NCBI GenBank assembly: GCA_036258055.1
Contig: DATAEK010000242.1
Span: 1 to 10,160 of the forward strand
Direction: 5' to 3'
Source of the DNA: DATAEK01 sp036258055
GTDB taxonomy: Bacteria; Acidobacteriota; Vicinamibacteria; Vicinamibacterales; 2-12-FULL-66-21
DNA: 10,160 nt
Shown: piece by piece, positions 6,994-10,160 of the stretch
Numbering within the stretch: the stretch's first letter is position 1
How the letters are laid out: every line of letters begins with the position of its first letter
Translations under genes and position numbers: made by a program
The notes under the pieces: model-generated
Told to the model about the DNA's origin: nothing
Databases searched by the model: none
Seen by the model: the letters and a program-made list of their open reading frames with translations, nothing else

Positions 6994-7635
6994 GTGTCCC
7001 GGATCTTCCTGCTCTCGCCAGCCAATTGCGGCGGCAATCGCGCGCGCATCGTGATGTCGGATCGGGCGACGTTCGATCTCGCCCTGCGGCTTCGCGATGG
7101 AGGGGCGCCGCTCGGCGAGGTGTTCAGTTTCCTCAGCGGTTTGTATTTCCGCGGCAAGCTGGCCTACGCGCGGGCGTTCGTCCGTCCTCCGGATCCCGAG
7201 TCGGCGATCTCTGGGAGCGGGGTCTTCGTCATCACGCCGACAGCCGGTCTGCGCTCCGCGGACACCGTCGTCACGCTCGACGCGCTGAGGGCGTTCGCGA
7301 AAGTGGACGTCGCGCCTGACAACCCCGCCTATCGGCGGCCGCTCGAGCGCAGCGCCAAGCAGATTGCGGCCGACATCGGTCCCGACTGTGACGTCGTGCT
7401 GCTCGGCAGCATCGCATCCGCCAAGTACGTGGACGTGTTGCAGAGTATCTTCGGCGCCCGCCTGCTCTTTCCGCAGGAGTTCGTCGGTCGCGGTGACATG
7501 AGCCGCGGCGGCCTGATGCTGCGCTGCGCGAGCGCTGGGGAGGAGCTGTCGTACGTCCCGGTCGCCGGAGCCGTACGCCATGGCCAGCGGCCGCCACGTC
7601 TCGATCCGCGCACGCGCGTGAAAATGCCGCTTTAA
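6994..7635 (+). CDS. conserved-looking hypothetical protein, 213 residues
   Basis: I do not recognise the family. The frame has good codon bias on this strand and a globular, soluble composition without signal peptide or membrane helices. Stretches that look conserved are FLSGLYFRGKLAYA (46-59), an alternating strand-helix segment DVVLLGSIASAKYVDVL (133-149), and FVGRGDMSRGGLMLR (163-177). The last has a Gly/Arg-rich pattern that could bind a nucleotide or phosphate. VFVITPTAGL (77-86) and VVLLGSI look like central parallel strands of an alpha/beta fold. A Cys lies at 12 (SPANCGGNRAR). The start is the GTG at 6994, which gives the natural MSRIFLLSPANCGG beginning. The next ATG is at 7054. No strong ribosome-binding site is seen. 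The leader and any promoter must lie inside the palindromic element that ends 5 bases upstream. The function is unknown. Confidence 0.75.
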   Translation: MSRIFLLSPANCGGNRARIVMSDRATFDLALRLRDGGAPLGEVFSFLSGLYFRGKLAYARAFVRPPDPESAISGSGVFVITPTAGLRSADTVVTLDALRAFAKVDVAPDNPAYRRPLERSAKQIAADIGPDCDVVLLGSIASAKYVDVLQSIFGARLLFPQEFVGRGDMSRGGLMLRCASAGEELSYVPVAGAVRHGQRPPRLDPRTRVKMPL

Positions 7636-7639
7636 CGCG

Positions 7640-7736
7640 CAACGTTCAACGTGCAGCGTGCAACGTGCGGGTGCACCGTGCTGAGCGCAACGTGCAGGGT
7701 GCAGCGTGCAGCGGGCAGCGTGCTGACGGCACTGGT
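7640..7736. repeat. degenerate tandem 7-base repeat, about 14 copies
   Basis: From 7640 the sequence reads as consecutive heptamers close to CAACGTG or CAGCGTG: CAACGTT, CAACGTG, CAGCGTG, CAACGTG, a 6-base CGGGTG, CACCGTG, CTGAGCG, CAACGTG, CAGGGTG, CAGCGTG, CAGCGGG, CAGCGTG, CTGACGG, CACTGGT. One unit lost a base, and the last units decay. It starts 4 bases after the stop of the gene ending at 7635 and fills most of the 147-base gap before the cytochrome gene. Reverse-strand frames through it give artificial Cys/Leu/His repeats and are not genes. The role is unknown; it resembles a slippage-prone spacer repeat. Confidence 0.8.
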
Positions 7737-7762
7737 CATCCTGATTCACGATTCGACATAAT
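7733..7762 (+). promoter_or_regulatory. weak candidate sigma70-type promoter for the cytochrome gene
   Basis: TGGTCA at 7733-7738 (4 of 6 to TTGACA) and CATAAT at 7757-7762 (5 of 6 to TATAAT) are 18 bases apart, 20 bases ahead of the ATG at 7783. The -10 box stands out because it lies in the only AT-rich stretch nearby. The -35 box overlaps the last unit of the heptamer repeat, so expansion or loss of the repeat could alter it. This is judged by eye only, and the consensus may not hold for this phylum. Confidence 0.3.
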
Positions 7763-7782
7763 TCGGCAGGAGGCAGGTTTCG

Positions 7783-8241
7783 ATGCGAAGCTCACACATT
7801 CTGGCGGCAATTGGTCTCGTCGTGGTCGTGCTCGCCAGGATCTCGGCGCAGTCGCAGAAGGCGCCGGCGGTCGCGTCTGCGCAACCGTCATCTCAGACGG
7901 GGGCGATCAGCGGCAACATCGAGCACGGCCGCTACATCGCCGAGCACGTCGCGATGTGCGTCGAGTGTCATTCCGGACGCGATCGGCACGGGAACATCAT
8001 CGACGGCGAGCGCTATCTCGGTGCGCCGATGCCCAGCGGACCGGCCTGGGCGACCGACTGGGCGCTGCGCGCGCCGCGTAACAAGGGGCTTCCCGGCTAC
8101 GACGACGCGATGGCGATGCGGCTGCTGACGGAAGGATCGATCGGTCGTGATGGCGTGCAGTTGAAGCTGCCGATGCCGCGATTCCGGATGGCGCCTCAGG
8201 ATGCTGCCGACGTCATTGCGTTCCTGCGTTCCCTCCCCTGA
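7783..8241 (+). CDS. small secreted c-type cytochrome (class I)
   Basis: This 152-residue precursor starts with a Sec signal (MRSSHILAAIGLVVVVLARISAQ), and the mature protein should be periplasmic. One haem-binding motif, CVECH, lies at 59-63, with His63 the proximal ligand. The distal Met is probably M136 or M131 in LPMPRFRMAPQD, a pattern common in small cytochromes of this type. The C-terminal helix AADVIAFLRSLP (141-152) is the usual final helix of the fold. A low-complexity Ala/Gln/Ser linker at 24-42 separates signal and domain. CAGGAGG at 7767-7773 lies 9 bases before the ATG and fixes the start. No oxidase or dehydrogenase gene is adjacent, so the electron partner is unknown. Confidence 0.93.
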   Translation: MRSSHILAAIGLVVVVLARISAQSQKAPAVASAQPSSQTGAISGNIEHGRYIAEHVAMCVECHSGRDRHGNIIDGERYLGAPMPSGPAWATDWALRAPRNKGLPGYDDAMAMRLLTEGSIGRDGVQLKLPMPRFRMAPQDAADVIAFLRSLP

Positions 8242-8277
8242 ATGTAGGCTCCGGGGAGCTCGATCCGAACGCCCCAG

Positions 8278-8307
8278 GGGACGCTCGCGACGATCGTTCG
8301 GCGTCCC
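8278..8307. terminator. hairpin between convergent genes, possible bidirectional terminator
   Basis: GGGACGC (8278-8284) pairs exactly with GCGTCCC (8301-8307). The loop contains the self-complementary ACGATCGT, so the stem can be extended with internal bulges. It lies in the 78-base gap between the cytochrome stop (8241) and the sulfatase stop (8320), where a shared terminator is expected. There is no T-run on either side, so classic intrinsic termination is doubtful. Confidence 0.35.
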
Positions 8308-8319
8308 GTTCCTCAACGG

Positions 8320-9825
8320 CTATCGCGACAGTTGCGACGCTCCCCGGTCCGGGTACCTCGGTGTCGCCAGGAGCACGACGGAACCGCACTCCTGATTCGG
8401 AGCGTTCGCGTCTGCGGCGGGCGGTCCCGTGGCGTCCGCGCCGCGCGCGCGGGCGATGTCGTTGTAGCGCCCGATGCAGTCCTTCGGATCGATCGCCGCC
8501 GCTTCACCCGATCCTGCTCTCGGAACGCTGACGGCTCCGTGCCCTACGTACCCGAGAGCAGCCAGTCGCGACGCTGATTCAGCGTCGACCGCCGCGCTCA
8601 TGGGTTCGCGCTTGACCGCGGCTTGTGCGAGTGCGTCCACGCGCGCGGCCATGACTGAGCCCAGCGCGGCCCGCTCGTTGAAGATGTTGTGTCGCTCGTT
8701 TGGATCCACCTCGAGATCGTACAGTTCGGGACGAGGCGCGTTGATGAACTTGTATCGGCCGGCGCGCAGCGCATGCAGTTCGCTCCAGCCGAACCGCCGC
8801 GGGTACGCCGATTCCGAGTACGCCTCGAGATCCAGGTGGGTCGTCCGACCCGTCATCAGCGGCACCAGACTGAGGCCGTCCATCGACGGCCTCGGCACAT
8901 GCAGAAGATCGAGCACCGTTGGCATGACGTCAGCAAGCCGGGTCACGTCCGCGATCCGGCTCGGAGCGAGTCCGGGTACCCGCATGATGAGCGGGACCCG
9001 CAGCGTGCTCTGATATACGAAGATGCCGTGCGAGTCTTCGCCGTGATCCCCCAGGGATTCGCCGTGATCGCTGGCGATGATGAGCAGCGTGCGATCCAGG
9101 ACGTGGCGTGCGTCGAGGGCCTCTACCAGCCGGGCGACCTGCGCGTCGAGCACGGCCAGCGCTCCCAGGTAGGGGGCGTCCTCGTACATCGTGCGATACG
9201 GTTCCTCCAGTGCGTAGGGGGCGTGGGCGTCGTAGAGGTGGACCCACGCGAAGAACGGGTGATCCTCCTGACGCGTCAGCCAGGCGAGCGCGTCGTCCAC
9301 GACCATTTGTCCTGGTCGCCGGTATCGCTCGCGGGGATCGGTGCGCGACGGCGCGGAATAGTGATCGAAGCCCTGACTCAGCCCGCGGTTCTCGCCGACC
9401 ACGATCGACCCGACGAACGCAGCCGTCCGCATCCCGCGCGCCCGCAGAACCTCCGCCAGCGTCGTCTGGTTGTCAGCGAGTGGGCGATCCGCGTTGTCAC
9501 GGACTCGATGGTGCGGCGGAAACAGTCCGGTGAAAATCGTGCAGTGCGCGGGCAGCGTGAGCGGCGCGCTGGTCGTCGCCTGCTCGAAGACGGTACCCTC
9601 ACGGGCGAGCCGATCCAGCGCCGGCGCCTCGAGATTCGCGAACCCGTACGCCGGGAGGTAATCCGCCCGGGTCGTGTCGAGCGTCACGATGATCACGTTG
9701 CGAATCGGCGCCCAGTCGTCCGACGGCCTCGCGCCGGCCAGAAGGAGCGGCAGGGCGCACAGGAGTGCCAGCGCATACCGTCTGGTGCCTGTGGCCGAAC
9801 CGCCCGCGCTCGATCGCATGATCAT
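8320..9825 (-). CDS. secreted sulfatase-superfamily hydrolase without the formylglycine motif
   Basis: This is a 501-residue enzyme of the sulfatase/alkaline phosphatase superfamily. The start at 9825 (MIMRSSAGG) is chosen because AGGTGG lies 8 bases upstream on the minus strand, and it gives a signal peptide (ALALLCALPLLLAGA, 18-32). The longer frame from 9960 would bury the signal. Visible core elements are VIIVTLDTTRADYL with metal ligand D50, VHLYDAHAPY with H201, ASDHGESLGDHG with D253 and H254, and the C-terminal PELYDLEVDPNERHN (366-380). Where arylsulfatases have C/S-x-P-x-R, this protein reads T90-L-P-A-H94, so it cannot carry formylglycine; Thr90 would be the nucleophile. The substrate may be a sulfate or phosphate ester. 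After DPKDCIGRYNDIARARG (446-462) the sequence turns to low-complexity Ala/Pro, possibly a truncated tail. The protein is probably periplasmic. Confidence 0.9.
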   Translation of the reverse strand: MIMRSSAGGSATGTRRYALALLCALPLLLAGARPSDDWAPIRNVIIVTLDTTRADYLPAYGFANLEAPALDRLAREGTVFEQATTSAPLTLPAHCTIFTGLFPPHHRVRDNADRPLADNQTTLAEVLRARGMRTAAFVGSIVVGENRGLSQGFDHYSAPSRTDPRERYRRPGQMVVDDALAWLTRQEDHPFFAWVHLYDAHAPYALEEPYRTMYEDAPYLGALAVLDAQVARLVEALDARHVLDRTLLIIASDHGESLGDHGEDSHGIFVYQSTLRVPLIMRVPGLAPSRIADVTRLADVMPTVLDLLHVPRPSMDGLSLVPLMTGRTTHLDLEAYSESAYPRRFGWSELHALRAGRYKFINAPRPELYDLEVDPNERHNIFNERAALGSVMAARVDALAQAAVKREPMSAAVDAESASRLAALGYVGHGAVSVPRAGSGEAAAIDPKDCIGRYNDIARARGADATGPPAADANAPNQECGSVVLLATPRYPDRGASQLSR

Positions 9826-9920
9826 GTCTGCTTCCACCTGATGATCACCAATGAGAATCGGGGTGTTCTGCGAGGTTCCGGAGATTTCCGCCGAGGAAGC
9901 GGTCGCGTCAACGTCCATGA

Positions 9921-10160
9921 TTACCGCCGCGTCAGCGCGAATGTGTGCCCACCGCTGCATGAGGCGATGACACGCGGAAACGTCCCGAGTGGACTCTGCA
10001 TGGTCCCGATCAAGCCGAGAAGCGAGCCCGAGACATCACCCGACGAAAGCGGCGCCGTGGCGCGACCGCCAAACGTCAGCAGGCTTGTCGGCGTGAGCTG
10101 TTCGAGGACGTCGAACGGGCCGATGAGGTAGTAGTAGTAGTAGGAATCGATTCCGTGGAT
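9921..10160 (-). CDS. C-terminal fragment of an unidentified protein (start outside window)
   Basis: The minus-strand frame entering from base 10160 stays open for 79 codons and ends at TAA (9923-9921). Codon use has the strong third-position G/C preference of the neighbouring genes, which supports real coding. The fragment begins IHGIDS, then five tyrosines (residues 7-11, all TAC), then LIGPFDVLEQLTPTSLL. It ends CSGGHTFALTRR. I do not recognise the family. The final SGGHTFALT faintly recalls an RCC1-type repeat end, but one short match is not enough to call it. It runs in the same direction as the sulfatase gene, 95 bases upstream of it, and could be in the same transcript. The 95 bases between (9826-9920) hold the sulfatase ribosome-binding site and nothing else that I can name. 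Confidence 0.5.
   Translation of the reverse strand: MHGIDSYYYYYLIGPFDVLEQLTPTSLLTFGGRATAPLSSGDVSGSLLGLIGTMQSPLGTFPRVIASCSGGHTFALTRR
10128..10142. repeat. trinucleotide repeat (GTA)5, TAC codons on the minus strand
   Basis: Five exact GTA units on the plus strand correspond to five TAC tyrosine codons in the minus-strand frame described at 9921-10160. Because the unit is three bases, a slippage event would add or remove tyrosines without shifting the frame. Confidence 0.85.

Noticed and set aside
7640..7736. CRISPR array
   Set aside because: The units are 7 bases, contiguous and without spacers. No cas gene is present.
6895..7749. 284-residue minus-strand frame with repeated Cys-Thr-Leu-His
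   Set aside because: The repeated residues come from translating the non-coding heptamer array. The rest is antisense to the gene at 6994-7635.
8689..10131. 480-residue plus-strand frame opposite the sulfatase
   Set aside because: It is antisense to a clearly identified sulfatase-family gene, Arg/Val/His-rich, with no domain.

Overview
This is a GC-rich chromosomal window with densely packed genes, strong third-position GC bias and long antisense shadow frames. The gene mix and some protein features suggest an acidobacterium, possibly of the Vicinamibacteria type. The features are a TLPAH-type secreted sulfatase, degenerate heptamer repeats and many small secreted NTF2-like proteins. This lineage call is inference from style; there is no rRNA or marker match to confirm it. 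Most of the window is ordinary housekeeping and envelope or periplasmic functions. I see no defence, CRISPR or phage system.

Layout. Positions 1-3236 (+) form a likely operon: the 3' part of ruvB (Holliday junction helicase), fabH (beta-ketoacyl-ACP synthase III, overlapping ruvB by 7 bases), a small NTF2/SnoaL-like protein 3 bases later, and a secreted protein built from two tandem copies of one NTF2-like domain. Convergent to it (3257-4678, -) is an FAD-dependent oxidoreductase of the phytoene desaturase type. Divergent from that, across a 90-base gap with a perfect ATGTGA-N5-TCACAT palindrome, is a lipase maturation factor-like membrane protein (4769, +). Its reading frame has no stop at the expected end and runs antisense through the whole convergent dinB-family gene (6214-6757 region, -).

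Positions 6822-6988 hold a roughly 167-base imperfect palindrome with 28-base near-identical ends, the best candidate for a small non-coding mobile element in the window. It lies between the dinB-family gene and a conserved-looking unknown gene (6994-7635, +), and it supplies the stop codon of the extended lipase maturation factor frame. After the unknown gene come about 14 copies of a degenerate 7-base repeat (7640-7736), then a small periplasmic cytochrome c (7783-8241, +). A convergent hairpin region separates this from a secreted sulfatase-superfamily enzyme (8320-9825, -). That enzyme lacks the formylglycine Cys/Ser motif and seems to lack the expected C-terminal tail. The last 240 bases hold the C-terminal end of another minus-strand gene that I cannot identify.

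The genes do not form one pathway. The 5' block is DNA repair plus fatty-acid initiation, and the rest are independent redox, envelope and hydrolase functions.
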